From positions 54,820-118,819 of the forward strand of contig NZ_JBMERQ010000009.1 of assembly GCF_048820895.1 (NCBI RefSeq): a stretch of DNA of 64,000 bases, read 5' to 3'. The stretch comes from Cribrihabitans_A neustonicus (GTDB lineage Bacteria > Pseudomonadota > Alphaproteobacteria > Rhodobacterales > Rhodobacteraceae). Shown here piece after piece: positions 16,467 through 24,753 of the stretch; positions within the stretch are counted from its first letter, which is position 1; each line of letters begins with the position of its first letter. The notes beneath the pieces are model-generated. The model was given only the letters and a program-made list of their open reading frames with translations, was not told the origin of the DNA and made no database searches. Made by a program: the position numbers and the translations under genes.

Positions 16467-16486
16467 CACCGCCAACCTTGGCGGTG
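16467..16486 (+). promoter_or_regulatory. Hairpin directly before the small-peptide ribosome site
   Basis: CACCGCCA (16467-16474) pairs perfectly with TGGCGGTG (16479-16486), leaving the loop ACCT. It ends 2 nt before AGAGGAGGTGATG, so it could affect ribosome access or protect the 5' end of the peptide message. Confidence 0.55.
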
Positions 16487-16496
16487 AGAGGAGGTG

Positions 16497-16595
16497 ATGA
16501 ACCTGGATCAAAAATCGTTCTCTAAATGGATGGTGATCCTGTCAGCCGCAGCGCTGATAGTCTCCATCGTGAAGCTTGTTCTGGAGTACCTGTAG
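16497..16595 (+). CDS. Putative 32-aa single-span membrane peptide
   Basis: A 33-codon frame that ordinary gene finders would skip. The peptide begins MNLDQKSFSKW and continues as one hydrophobic helix (MVILSAAALIVSIVKLVL), ending in EYL. The extended ribosome binding sequence AGGAGGTGAT overlaps the ATG, complementing almost the whole anti-Shine-Dalgarno tail. Because this spacing is very short, a GTG at 16494 or internal initiation is possible. An 8-bp hairpin precedes it and a 10-bp perfect hairpin follows, so it looks like an independent short transcript. Size, topology and strong translation signal resemble type I toxin peptides or small membrane regulators. No antisense antitoxin could be recognised. 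Function unknown. Confidence 0.5.
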   Translation: MNLDQKSFSKWMVILSAAALIVSIVKLVLEYL

Positions 16596-16610
16596 GCCCG
16601 GAATAAGAAG

Positions 16611-16636
16611 CCGGGTAGAGCGGCAACTCTACCCGG
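16611..16636 (+). terminator. Hairpin terminator of the small-peptide unit
   Basis: CCGGGTAGAG (16611-16620) pairs perfectly with CTCTACCCGG (16627-16636) around CGGCAA. The downstream sequence CACTTTGATT is only weakly T-rich. It also lies at the 3' side of the convergent transglycosylase gene. Confidence 0.65.
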
Positions 16637-16721
16637 CACTTTGATTCAGTGATGAACTGGATCACGTTCTCTAGCCCTGTTTATACCCCAAACCTTGCCA
16701 AAAGGCAAACCTCGCAACCGC

Positions 16722-17912
16722 TCAGAGACGCCCTAGCAGCCCCGGAGTGGGCCAGGCGTCGGCGGGCAGGCCGAGGCGTTTCTGTTCCTTTTTCACCGCC
16801 ATGCGGGTGCGCGCGCCGAGGATGCCGTCGATGCCGCCGACATCGTGGCCGCGGGCCTGAAGTTTCTCCTGCAGCTCGCGAATCTCGGCGCCGCTGAGGC
16901 CCGGTTCCGGGCGGCCCGGATCGTAGACCGCGGCCCCTTCCAGCCGGGTGGCGAAATAGGCGGCGGTCAGCACGTAGGTGAAACTCTGATTCCAGTCGAA
17001 GAACACGTCAAAATTGGGGTAGGCGAGGAAGGCTGGCCCCTTGTGCCCCTGCGGCAGCAGAAGAGCTGCTTTCATCTCCGGGCCGGCCAGTGCACCGCTG
17101 CGCGCGCGCAGTCCGAGCTGCTGCCAGTCGGAGGCCGGTTTCTTGTGCAGAAGCCCGCTCTCGCCCGGGGCAAAGCCCTCTGGCAGCACGACTTCCTGCA
17201 GCCAGGGCTCCCCCGGCCGCCAGCCCAAATGTGACAGCATCCGGGCTGCCGACATCAGTGCATCGGCGGCGGAGCCTTTAAGGTTCACCTGCCCGTCGCC
17301 ATCGGCGTCCACCCCGTGGTTCAGGATGTCGCGGGGCAGCATCTGAACCATGCCGATCTCGCCCGCCCAAGCGCCGGTGGTGTTGGCAGGATCGAAATTG
17401 CCTTGCCGGTAGAGCTCCAGCGCGGCCAGCACCTGCGGACGGAACAGCTCCGGGCGGCGGCAGTCATGCGCCAAGGTAACCAGCGCGTCGCGGGTGTTGA
17501 AATCGCCCTGGTAGCTGCCGTAGTCGGTCTCGAACGCCCAGAAGGCCAAGAGCACGCCGCGGCTGATGCCATAGGTCTCTTCGATCCGGCGGAAGATGCG
17601 GTCGTGCTCCGAGGCCATGCGGCGGCCGCGCTGCAGGCGCTGCTCCGAGATCAGGCGCCGGGAGAACTCGAGGAAGGGTTTCTGGAACACCCCTTGGCTG
17701 CGGTCTGCCTTCAGCACCTCAGGGTCCTGGCGGGTGCCGCCGAAGAAGCCCTGGATGGTGGCAGCGCCGTAGCCTGCGAGCACGGCCTCGTCCTTCAGGG
17801 CTTGCACAAAGCTGCGGAAATCGCCGCCGCACTGGGCCTGCACGGCGGCGGGCATCAGGGCGGCCACGATGGCGAAGGGCAATAGGCGCATGGGTCCCGG
17901 GTTCCTAGTCAT
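16722..17912 (-). CDS. Lytic murein transglycosylase, MltB type
   Basis: 396 residues with a signal peptide (MRLLPFAIVAALMPAAVQAQ after a short polar start). The SLT_2 catalytic domain spans about 28-310, with the catalytic glutamate Glu128 in LLAFWAFETDYGSYQG and the partner motif AGEIGMVQMLPRDIL. A peptidoglycan-binding domain of type 1 forms the C-terminus (about 335-396: LSGAEIRELQEKLQARGHD, then DGILGARTRMAVKK). It cleaves glycan strands in the periplasm to give 1,6-anhydroMurNAc ends. No lipobox is seen, so it is probably soluble. GGGGAGAG precedes ATG 17912. It lies downstream of cobD on the same strand, with no clear functional link. Confidence 0.92.
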   Translation of the reverse strand: MTRNPGPMRLLPFAIVAALMPAAVQAQCGGDFRSFVQALKDEAVLAGYGAATIQGFFGGTRQDPEVLKADRSQGVFQKPFLEFSRRLISEQRLQRGRRMASEHDRIFRRIEETYGISRGVLLAFWAFETDYGSYQGDFNTRDALVTLAHDCRRPELFRPQVLAALELYRQGNFDPANTTGAWAGEIGMVQMLPRDILNHGVDADGDGQVNLKGSAADALMSAARMLSHLGWRPGEPWLQEVVLPEGFAPGESGLLHKKPASDWQQLGLRARSGALAGPEMKAALLLPQGHKGPAFLAYPNFDVFFDWNQSFTYVLTAAYFATRLEGAAVYDPGRPEPGLSGAEIRELQEKLQARGHDVGGIDGILGARTRMAVKKEQKRLGLPADAWPTPGLLGRL

Positions 17913-17936
17913 GTCGCTCTCCCCGGTCCATATGTG

Positions 17937-18848
17937 CTAAAAAATCGCGGCGATGGCAACCAGCAGAACAACGGCGAGGCCCCAGGTGCGCCAGAGCATG
18001 GAGACGGAGCGTGTGATGGTTTCAGCGCTTGCGCTTTTTGAACCGGCGCTATGGACCCAGGGGAAATCGCGGATCTTGCCGTCATAAGAGCGGGGGCCGG
18101 ACAGCGCGCTGTTCAGCGCCCGGGCCATCGCGGCCTCGGGCCAGCCGGCGTTGGGCGAGCGGTGCTGGCGGGCATCGGCGGCAATGGCGCGCCAGTCGCC
18201 GAGCTGGCCGCCGGCCAGCGCGATGAGCAGGCCGGTGAGCCGTGCAGGGATCAGGTTCAATAAGTCATCCAGCCGCGCCGCGGCCCAGCCGAAGTCTCTA
18301 TAGCGCGCGTTGCGGTATCCGATCATGCTGTCGGCGGTGTTGATCAGCTTATAGGCCACAAGCCCGGGCAGTCCCGCCAGCAGGAACCAGAAGGCGGGCG
18401 CTATAACCCCGTCGGAGAGGTTCTCGGCGCCGCTTTCGATGGCGGAGCGAGCGACTTGCGGCGCGGTCATCTGGCCGGTGTCGCGGCTGACGATCATCGC
18501 GACGGCCTCACGCCCGGCGGCGAGGCTCTGGCGCAGGCCGTCTGCCACCGCTTGCACATGCGCGGTAAGCGAGCGGTGCGCGATCAGGATGGCGGCGATC
18601 ACGATCTCGGCGGGCGCGCCGGGCAGGGCCAGCAGCGCGCCAAGCAGCAGCCCGCCAACAAGCAGCGCCAGCGCCGCAAGCACGCCCTTGGCACGGCGGT
18701 TGTCTCCGTGGTTCAGGCGGGTGTCGAGCCAGCCTACCGCGCGGCCCATCAGCACTGCCGGATGCGGAATCCGCGACCAGAGCCACTTGGGTTCGCCAAG
18801 GGCGGCGTCGAGCATCAGGGCCAGAACCAGTATACCCGCGGTACTCAC
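17937..18848 (-). CDS. cobD: Adenosylcobinamide-phosphate synthase
   Basis: 303 residues of membrane protein with several hydrophobic spans (ILVLALMLDAALGEP; GVLAALALLVGGLLLGALLA). The family motif DAALGEPKWLWSRIPHPAVL near the N-terminus and SRDTGQMTAPQVARSAIES in the middle identify CobD/CbiB. It attaches (R)-1-amino-2-propanol phosphate to adenosylcobyric acid during B12 synthesis. The GTG at 18848 overlaps the stop of cobC (GTGA), so the two are translationally coupled; a longer frame would overlap cobC heavily. The product of CobC in this system is the aminopropanol phosphate it consumes, so the pair is a functional unit. Confidence 0.93.
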   Translation of the reverse strand: MSTAGILVLALMLDAALGEPKWLWSRIPHPAVLMGRAVGWLDTRLNHGDNRRAKGVLAALALLVGGLLLGALLALPGAPAEIVIAAILIAHRSLTAHVQAVADGLRQSLAAGREAVAMIVSRDTGQMTAPQVARSAIESGAENLSDGVIAPAFWFLLAGLPGLVAYKLINTADSMIGYRNARYRDFGWAAARLDDLLNLIPARLTGLLIALAGGQLGDWRAIAADARQHRSPNAGWPEAAMARALNSALSGPRSYDGKIRDFPWVHSAGSKSASAETITRSVSMLWRTWGLAVVLLVAIAAIF

Positions 18849-19807
18849 AGCGCTGCCTCCAGCCGGTCCCAGCCCTCGGCGGGCGGCAGGCCAAGCCGCA
18901 GGAAGCTTCGGGAATAGGGGAAAATGCGGCTCCAGATCCGGGATCTGGCCAGGCGGTCCTGCCAGGCGGCGGCATCCGGCACCTCGCAAAGGCGGATGAG
19001 GTCGGTGCCGCCCAGAACACGCGCGCCCTTGCGGGTGAGCAACGCGTCCATGCGGCGCGCGTCCTCCGCAAGCCGGGTGCGGGTGGTTGCGGCCCAGGCC
19101 TGATCCGCCAGCGCCATCCGCCCGGTGCGCAAGGCTGGGCCGGAGACCGCCCAGGGTCCCTGCCAGGCTGCGAGCTTCGCGATCAGCTCCGGATCCCCGA
19201 TGGCGAAACCCAGCCGCATGCCGGCCAAGCCCCAAAACTTGCCGAAACTCTTCAGGACAACCACACCAGGGCGGGTGGCCATTTCGATCAGGCTCTGCTC
19301 CGGACAGGTGTCGCAGAAGCTTTCATCGATCACGCTAAAGGGCGCCTTCAGCTCGCATGGCTGCCAGAGCCGGCCGTCCGGGTTGTTGGGATGCACCGCG
19401 ACCAGCGCTTCCGCAGGGCCGTTCTGGCGGAGCTTCCAGCCGTGTGCCTCGAAGGCGGCGGCGTGTTCGTTGTAGGTAGGCTGCGTGATTTTCACCCAGC
19501 GCGGCGCTGCGAGTGCGGGCAGCGCTGCGATCAGCGCCGAGGCGCCAGGGGCGGCGAGCACCGCGGCGCCGGCGGGTACGTTCCAGAAGTCCCGGGCGAC
19601 CCGTTCCAGATCCGCAAGCGAGGCTGCGTCCGGAAGCGCCGCCCAGTCGGCAGGCGTGAACCCGGGCAGCGGATAAGGCTGCGGATTGATACCGGTCGAG
19701 AGATCGATCCACTCACCCGCGCGGCCGCCATAAGCCGCGATCGCAGCGCTGAGATTTCCGCCGTGGTCCCGCCCGGGCGGCGGGTTTGTGATCTCGGATT
19801 CAGGCAT
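18845..19807 (-). CDS. cobC: L-threonine-O-3-phosphate decarboxylase
   Basis: 320-residue PLP enzyme of aminotransferase class I/II fold. The N-terminus DHGGNLSAAIAAYG and DLSTGINPQPYPLP are typical of CobC. VHPNNPDGRL corresponds to the cofactor-binding asparagine segment. KSFGKFWGLAGMRLGF holds the PLP lysine. It decarboxylates threonine phosphate to aminopropanol phosphate for the cobalamin nucleotide loop. It overlaps cobD by 4 nt. A second B12 gene, the adenosyltransferase pduO, is found at 57.9 kb. No cobalamin riboswitch is visible in the 125-nt leader. Confidence 0.93.
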   Translation of the reverse strand: MPESEITNPPPGRDHGGNLSAAIAAYGGRAGEWIDLSTGINPQPYPLPGFTPADWAALPDAASLADLERVARDFWNVPAGAAVLAAPGASALIAALPALAAPRWVKITQPTYNEHAAAFEAHGWKLRQNGPAEALVAVHPNNPDGRLWQPCELKAPFSVIDESFCDTCPEQSLIEMATRPGVVVLKSFGKFWGLAGMRLGFAIGDPELIAKLAAWQGPWAVSGPALRTGRMALADQAWAATTRTRLAEDARRMDALLTRKGARVLGGTDLIRLCEVPDAAAWQDRLARSRIWSRIFPYSRSFLRLGLPPAEGWDRLEAAL

Positions 19808-19932
19808 CGCGGTATAAACGTGGCAACTACTCTATTAAAACAGGCTCCTCGCCGTATGAAACATGCGGTTTGATAAAGCAACTGCGGCGGCGCACCCGTT
19901 GGGGAAATGATGCATCAAATTCCCGCGGCCCG

Positions 19933-20907
19933 TCAGTCCCGGCCGTGCGGCGCCGTCCAGTCGGGCCGCGGGTTCACCGGGATGATGCGGTGCGGATTGA
20001 TGGTGTCGTGGCTGTAGTAGTAATGGCGCACGATGTGATGCATGCCCACGGTCTCTGCCACCCCCGGCCATTGGTAGAGCTCGCGCGCGTATGCCCAGAG
20101 ATTGGGGTAGTCGATCAGCCGTGCCCGGTTGCACTTGAAATGCACATTGTAGACCGCATCGAACCGCACCAGCGTGGTGAAAAGGCGCCAGTCGGCCTCG
20201 GTCAGCTTGTCTCCCATCAGGTAGCGGTGTTCGGACAGCAGGTCCTCCAGCCAGTCAAGGGTTTCGAACAGCGGGCTCACGGCCTCGTCGTAAGCCTCCT
20301 GCGAGGTGGCGAAGCCGCATTTGTAGACTCCGTTGTTCACGGTGCTGTAGATGCGGACGTTCACCGTCTCGATCGGCTCGCGCAGCGCCTCGGGCCAGTA
20401 GTCGTCCTGGTTGCCGGTGATGCCGTCGAAGGCGCTGTTGAACATGCGGATGATCTCGGCGCTCTCGTTGGAGACGATGGTGCCGCGCTCCTTGTCCCAG
20501 AGCACGGGTACAGTAACGCGGCCGGTATAGTCCGGCTCGGCCCTGGTGTAGATCTGGTGCAGGTGGGTCTTGCCGAACAGGCGGTCGCCGGTGGCGCCGT
20601 GTTCATCGGTCTTGAAGGTCCAGCCTTCGCCCAGCATGTCGGGGTGCACGACGGATACAGAGATATGCTCCTCCAGCTCTTTCAGCTTGCGGAAGATCAG
20701 CGTCCGGTGCGCCCAGGGGCAGGCCAGCGAGACATAGAGGTGGTAACGGCCGCTTTCCGCCTTGAAGCCGCCCTCGCCGGAGGGTCCCGCGCTGCCGCCG
20801 GCAGTAACCCAGTTGCGGAAATGCGATTCCTTGCGTTTGAAGGCGCCGCCCGTGGAGGCGGTGTCGTACCATTTGTCTTGCCACTTGCCGTCGACCAGAA
20901 GACCCAT
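19933..20907 (-). CDS. yqjG: Glutathionyl-hydroquinone reductase, YqjG/ECM4 type
   Basis: 324 residues from ATG 20907. Xi-class glutathione transferase with the active-site motif SLACPWAHRTLIF (Cys63), and the WRLFTTLVRFDAVYNVHFKCN stretch of the helical domain. These enzymes reduce glutathionyl-hydroquinones with glutathione in the cytosol, in quinone or aromatic breakdown. A longer in-frame start (21012) would add a 35-residue basic extension without family support. It is convergent with nothing close, and lies upstream of cobC on the same strand, separated by 125 nt. Confidence 0.92.
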   Translation of the reverse strand: MGLLVDGKWQDKWYDTASTGGAFKRKESHFRNWVTAGGSAGPSGEGGFKAESGRYHLYVSLACPWAHRTLIFRKLKELEEHISVSVVHPDMLGEGWTFKTDEHGATGDRLFGKTHLHQIYTRAEPDYTGRVTVPVLWDKERGTIVSNESAEIIRMFNSAFDGITGNQDDYWPEALREPIETVNVRIYSTVNNGVYKCGFATSQEAYDEAVSPLFETLDWLEDLLSEHRYLMGDKLTEADWRLFTTLVRFDAVYNVHFKCNRARLIDYPNLWAYARELYQWPGVAETVGMHHIVRHYYYSHDTINPHRIIPVNPRPDWTAPHGRD

Positions 20908-21117
20908 TGCGCCTGCTCCCCATGTTGCTGTCTTGCCATGAACATAGGGGCGCGGGCCTCGCGCGCCCATGCGAGGCTGCGCGCAGGCGGCCTGCATGCC
21001 TGCACATCCCATGGGCCGGGCTGAAGCTTCTTAAAAAGTTCACTTGATTTTATCCATTAGCGGCGCACCCTTATGAGGACGCCATTTCACAGGCCCTGAA
21101 ACGGGAAGACCGGACCG

Positions 21118-21486
21118 ATGAACACCTATGTGCCCAAAGCCGTGCAAGACGCCCTCGATGCCGCCCGCGAGGCGGGGACGCGCAGGAAGAACCGCCTGCG
21201 GGTGATGGCCGGGGAGGAAACTGTGCCGGTGCTGCGGATGTGGAAGACGGGCTTTGCCGTCGCCGCCGGCTGTGCCCCGGCGCTGCGCGGGCGGGTGGAT
21301 CTTTACGACGGGGCGCGGCAGTTGTCGCAGTGCCTGATCGTCGCCAGCGAAGAAGAGGGCGGCGAGATGCGCTACGAGTTCAAGCGCGCCACTCTCGCTT
21401 CCGACCAGCCGCCGTTGGATTTCTGCAAATCGCCGGATGCCCCGGCCGGGCTGATCCCCTTCGATCCGTCTCTTGGTTTGACCTGA
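21118..21486 (+). CDS. Conserved-looking protein of unknown function
   Basis: 122 residues, cytoplasmic, no signal peptide or membrane segment. The central part (NRLRVMAGEETVPVLRMW, then GRVDLYDGARQLSQCLIV and MRYEFKRAT) alternates like a small beta-barrel and faintly recalls PilZ domains, but the PilZ RxxxR and D/NxSxxG motifs are not both present, so I do not assign it. It starts 72 nt after the divergent quinone-reductase region and has no evident operon partner. Codon use and GC match its neighbours. Function unknown. Confidence 0.7.
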   Translation: MNTYVPKAVQDALDAAREAGTRRKNRLRVMAGEETVPVLRMWKTGFAVAAGCAPALRGRVDLYDGARQLSQCLIVASEEEGGEMRYEFKRATLASDQPPLDFCKSPDAPAGLIPFDPSLGLT

Positions 21487-21524
21487 CGGCCGCAGGGGCT
21501 TTGAGTTCCGGAGCACGCAGCGGC

Positions 21525-21548
21525 TGAAGCCGCTTGCAGGCGGCTTCA
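21525..21548 (+). terminator. Hairpin after the unknown gene
   Basis: TGAAGCCGC (21525-21533) pairs with GCGGCTTCA (21540-21548) around TTGCAG. No T-tract follows. It lies in the 251-nt space 21487-21737 between two convergent genes, in which I see nothing else. Confidence 0.45.
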
Positions 21549-21737
21549 ACGCGGTTCGAGGCCGCCCCGGTATGGGGCACGGCCACTGCCATCACGCTGA
21601 ATTGCAGAGGCGGGCAGCGTTTTGGCTGCGGCCGTCTTGCCGGGTGTGTCCAGGTGCAGCAGGTGCAGCGCGGGTATGTTTCCGTTCCTGAAGCGCCCAT
21701 CTAAGGGGCGCTCCGGTGCCAGGCCGGGCCCGCCGGC

Positions 21738-22265
21738 TCAGGGCCGGATTTCCACCTCTGTGCCTACCTGCGCCAGCCGCCAGAGCGTTTCCATCTGTTC
21801 GTTGCTGACGGCGATGCAGCCAGCGGTCCAGTCGCCCGGCAGAGTGACGAGGCTTCCCAGCGCGTTCGGCTGGCCGTGGATAAAGATGTCGCCGCCAGGA
21901 CTTACACCGGCGGCACGGGCACGGGCGCGGTCCTGGGGCCGCGGATAGTTGATGCCAAGGGACAGGTGGTAGGCGCTGTCCGGGTTGCGCCGGTCGATCC
22001 GGAAGCGCCCCTCCGGTGTCCTGCCGTCGCCTTCCTGCGCCTTGTCGCCCTCGGGCGCGAAGCCGAGGGCAATGGGGAACTCCAGCACTGTCTCGCCGCG
22101 GCGGCTGGCGGTCAGGCGGCGGGCGGATTTCTCGATCAGGATTCGGTCGACCTGCTCCACCGCCGGGGCAGGGGGCGGCGCGGGGCGCGGGGTGAACGCC
22201 TCCCAGGCTGTCCAGGCGGCGCCCGCCAGTAGCACCAGCGCCAGAAGCCGCAGGAGGCGCCGCAT
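21738..22265 (-). CDS. L,D-transpeptidase (YkuD domain)
   Basis: 175 residues. A short N-terminal hydrophobic anchor (LLRLLALVLLAGAAWTAW) is followed by a proline-rich linker and the YkuD catalytic domain. The catalytic motif is intact: His130-Gly in FIHGQPNALG and Cys150 in WTAGCIAVSNEQME. Such enzymes make 3-3 cross-links in peptidoglycan, or attach proteins to it, in the periplasm. The protein is close to minimal size, without a peptidoglycan-binding module. It starts 2 nt after the stop of the C-S lyase gene on the same strand, so both are probably in one transcript although their functions differ. Confidence 0.9.
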   Translation of the reverse strand: MRRLLRLLALVLLAGAAWTAWEAFTPRPAPPPAPAVEQVDRILIEKSARRLTASRRGETVLEFPIALGFAPEGDKAQEGDGRTPEGRFRIDRRNPDSAYHLSLGINYPRPQDRARARAAGVSPGGDIFIHGQPNALGSLVTLPGDWTAGCIAVSNEQMETLWRLAQVGTEVEIRP

Positions 22266-22267
22266 CG

Positions 22268-23440
22268 CTACTGCAAGTCCGAGAACGCCTCGGTCAGGCG
22301 GCGGCAGGCCTCCTCCACCCGGGCCCGCTGGGTTCCGAGGTTGAAGCGCAGGAAGCTCTCGCCGCCGGTGCCGAAGCTGGTGCCGTGGTTCACCGCGATC
22401 TTCGCCTGCTGCTCGACCCGGGTGGTGAACTCTGCCCGCTCCATCCCGGTGCCGGAGAAATCGACCCAGGCCAGATAGGTCGCTTCCAACGGCATCGACT
22501 TAAGCCCCGGGACCGCATTGACCGCAGCGTCAAACAGCTTGCGGTTCTCATTCAGGTAGGCGACCTGTGCGTCAACCCATTCGGCGCCCTCGGGGGAGTA
22601 GGCAGCGGCGGTGGCGAACTGGCCGACCGAATTCGGTGCCAGCGACAGTGCCTGCATGCGCTTGGCGAAGCGGCCGCGCAGCTCGGGGTCGGGGATGATT
22701 ACCTGGCCGGTATGGAGGCCTGCGATGTTGAAGGTCTTCGACGGCGCGGTCAGCATCAGCAGCCGGTCGGTAATTTCCGGCGCGGCCATCTGCATCGGGA
22801 TATGGGTGTGGCCCGGGAAGACCAGATCGTGGTGGATCTCGTCCGACAGCAGCAGCAGATCATGGCGCCTGGCGAAATCGGCAACCGCTTGCAGCTCTGT
22901 TTGCGTCCAGACGCGGCCGCCCGGGTTATGCGGCGAGCAGAGGATCACCATCTTCTCCTTGCCGGTCATCTGCGCATCGTAAGCGTCGAAGTCCAGCTCG
23001 TAACGGCCATCGCTGTTCTCCATCCGGCATTCGACGACCTCGCGCCCCGCATTGCGGATCACCCGGGCAAAGGCGTGGTAGACCGGCGTGAACAGAACAA
23101 TGCCGTCGCCCGGCTGGGTGAAAGTGTCGAGGCACATGCCGACGCCGTTGACCAGCCCGGTAGTGGTGAAGATCGCGTCCGCCTCCACCGTCCAGTCGTG
23201 GCGGTTGCGCATCCACCAGCGGATTGCGTCCTTGTAGGGCTTTTCGGCATTCACATAGCCGAAGACGCCGTGGTCCAGCATTTCCTGCAGGCGTTCGCGC
23301 ACGACTTCAGGTGCGCGGAAATCGGTATCGGCAACCCACATCGCCAATCCATCGCTTGCCGGCACGCCGTAAACAGGTTCCATCAGGTCCCACTTGTGGC
23401 AATGGGTGCCGTGGCGGTCGATGAGGTCGTCAAAATCCAT
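22268..23440 (-). CDS. patB: Cystathionine beta-lyase, MalY/PatB type
   Basis: 390 residues, PLP-dependent C-S lyase of aminotransferase fold I. MDFDDLIDRHGTHCHKWDLM at the start and GLAMWVADTDFRAP are the MalY/PatB hallmark. CSPHNPGGRVW contains the cofactor asparagine, and TAPSKTFNIAGLHTG the PLP lysine. These enzymes cleave cystathionine or cysteine conjugates to pyruvate, ammonia and a thiol. ATG 23440 is chosen because AGAGGAG lies 8 nt before it; an upstream ATG (23461) has no such site. It diverges from def with about 100 nt between the starts. Confidence 0.92.
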   Translation of the reverse strand: MDFDDLIDRHGTHCHKWDLMEPVYGVPASDGLAMWVADTDFRAPEVVRERLQEMLDHGVFGYVNAEKPYKDAIRWWMRNRHDWTVEADAIFTTTGLVNGVGMCLDTFTQPGDGIVLFTPVYHAFARVIRNAGREVVECRMENSDGRYELDFDAYDAQMTGKEKMVILCSPHNPGGRVWTQTELQAVADFARRHDLLLLSDEIHHDLVFPGHTHIPMQMAAPEITDRLLMLTAPSKTFNIAGLHTGQVIIPDPELRGRFAKRMQALSLAPNSVGQFATAAAYSPEGAEWVDAQVAYLNENRKLFDAAVNAVPGLKSMPLEATYLAWVDFSGTGMERAEFTTRVEQQAKIAVNHGTSFGTGGESFLRFNLGTQRARVEEACRRLTEAFSDLQ

Positions 23441-23538
23441 GAGCCAATCTCCTCTGTCCATGGAAGCGAAGCTATCGGCTATTCCGGCCGGCGCAAGGGG
23501 GCGTTGCGGCGGCGGGGGCAATGGCTTACATGATTGCC

Positions 23539-24057
23539 ATGAAAAGACCGATCCTGATCCATCCCGACCCCCGACTGAAGAAGGTTTGCGCGCCGGTGGC
23601 CGACCTGAGCGACGAGCTGCGCGCGCTGGCGGATGACATGCTGGAAACCATGTATGCCGCGCCGGGCATCGGGCTGGCGGCGCCGCAGATCGGCATCCTT
23701 CAACGGCTGATCGTGCTGGACTGCGTGAAGGAGGGCGAGGGCGAGTCGCGCCCGCTGGTGATGTTCAATCCCCAGATCCTGTCGGCGTCCGACGAAACCA
23801 GCGTCTACGAGGAAGGCTGCCTGTCGATCCCCGACCAGTACGCCGAAGTGACCCGCCCGAAGGTGGTGGAAGTCGAATGGTTGGACCGCGATGGCAACGC
23901 CCAGCGGGAAACCTTCGACGGGCTTTGGGCGACCTGCGTGCAGCACGAGATCGACCATTTGAACGGCAAGCTGTTCATCGACCATTTGAAGCCGCTGAAG
24001 CGGCAGATGATCACCCGCAAAATGCAGAAGCTCAAGCGCGAGCGCGCCCGGGCCTGA
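23539..24057 (+). CDS. def: Peptide deformylase
   Basis: 172 residues from ATG 23539. All three catalytic motifs are intact: GIGLAAPQ (43-50), EGCLSIP with metal-ligand Cys94, and QHEIDH with His136, catalytic Glu137 and His140. It removes the formyl group from nascent proteins, the step that undoes Fmt, encoded 0.7 kb downstream. In-frame ATGs at 23521 and 23530 are possible starts; neither has a decisive ribosome site, and 23539 best matches the family N-terminus (MKRPILIHPDPRLKK). It heads the def-def2-fmt group on the plus strand. Confidence 0.95.
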   Translation: MKRPILIHPDPRLKKVCAPVADLSDELRALADDMLETMYAAPGIGLAAPQIGILQRLIVLDCVKEGEGESRPLVMFNPQILSASDETSVYEEGCLSIPDQYAEVTRPKVVEVEWLDRDGNAQRETFDGLWATCVQHEIDHLNGKLFIDHLKPLKRQMITRKMQKLKRERARA

Positions 24058-24084
24058 GCCCGCGGCTTTGGGGAAGTTCCAGCC

Positions 24085-24582
24085 ATGACCGTCCGCACCT
24101 GCCTGCCCTGGCCCGACAAGCGCCTGCGCACGAAGGCCGAGGAGGTGACCGGGATCACCGACGAGATCCGCGCGATCTGGGATGACATGATCGACACGAT
24201 GGAGGCGATGCCCGGCGTTGGCCTCGCCGCGCCGCAGATCGGGGTGATGCTGCGGCTTGCGGTGGTCGACGGTTCTTCCGAGCGCGGCCGCGCGGTGAGG
24301 CTGGCTAATCCGGAAATCCTGCACGCCTCGGTCGAACTGCGCGAGCACGAGGAAGCCAGCCCCAACCTGCCCGGCGTCTCGGCCAGGATCAAACGCCCGC
24401 GCGCGGTCACCGTGCGCTACCTGAACGAGCAGGGCATGGTTGACCGGCGTGATTTTGTCGGCATCGAGGCGACCTCGGTACAGCACCAGATCGACCATCT
24501 GAACGGCAGGATGTATTTCGACCGCCTGAGCAAGGTGAAGCGCGACATGCTGATCCGGAAGGCAAAGAAGCTGAACGGTTGA
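24085..24582 (+). CDS. Peptide deformylase-like protein, active site degenerate
   Basis: 165 residues, clearly a deformylase homologue: GVGLAAPQ (44-51) is intact and the fold spacing matches the true enzyme just upstream. However the EGCLSIP motif reads EASPNLP, with Ser92 where the metal-binding Cys should be, and HEIDH reads HQIDH (134-138), so the catalytic glutamate is a glutamine. Two essential positions are therefore lost, yet the frame is open and the rest well conserved, so it is not decaying. It starts 27 nt after def, before fmt. It may be a regulator or ribosome-binding partner of Def, or bind another metal; this is inference. Confidence 0.88.
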   Translation: MTVRTCLPWPDKRLRTKAEEVTGITDEIRAIWDDMIDTMEAMPGVGLAAPQIGVMLRLAVVDGSSERGRAVRLANPEILHASVELREHEEASPNLPGVSARIKRPRAVTVRYLNEQGMVDRRDFVGIEATSVQHQIDHLNGRMYFDRLSKVKRDMLIRKAKKLNG

Positions 24583-24753
24583 CCGCACGATCAAGCCCCG
24601 CCCGGCTGCAAGCCGGGCCGCGCTGGCCCGCCCCAATGGGGCGGCGCGATTGCGCCACCCCGCGGGCCTGCGCACCCTTCTGCGCTCAACAGCGGGAGTT
24701 TGAATCTCGCCGGTGATGAGCCGGAAATGAAGCCGCAGGAGGCAGACGACGAA

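Noticed and set aside
19808..19932. Possible cobalamin riboswitch upstream of cobC
   Set aside because: The leader is only about 125 nt to the next gene and has no B12-box or core motif, just a small hairpin (CCGTATG-AAA-CATGCGG).
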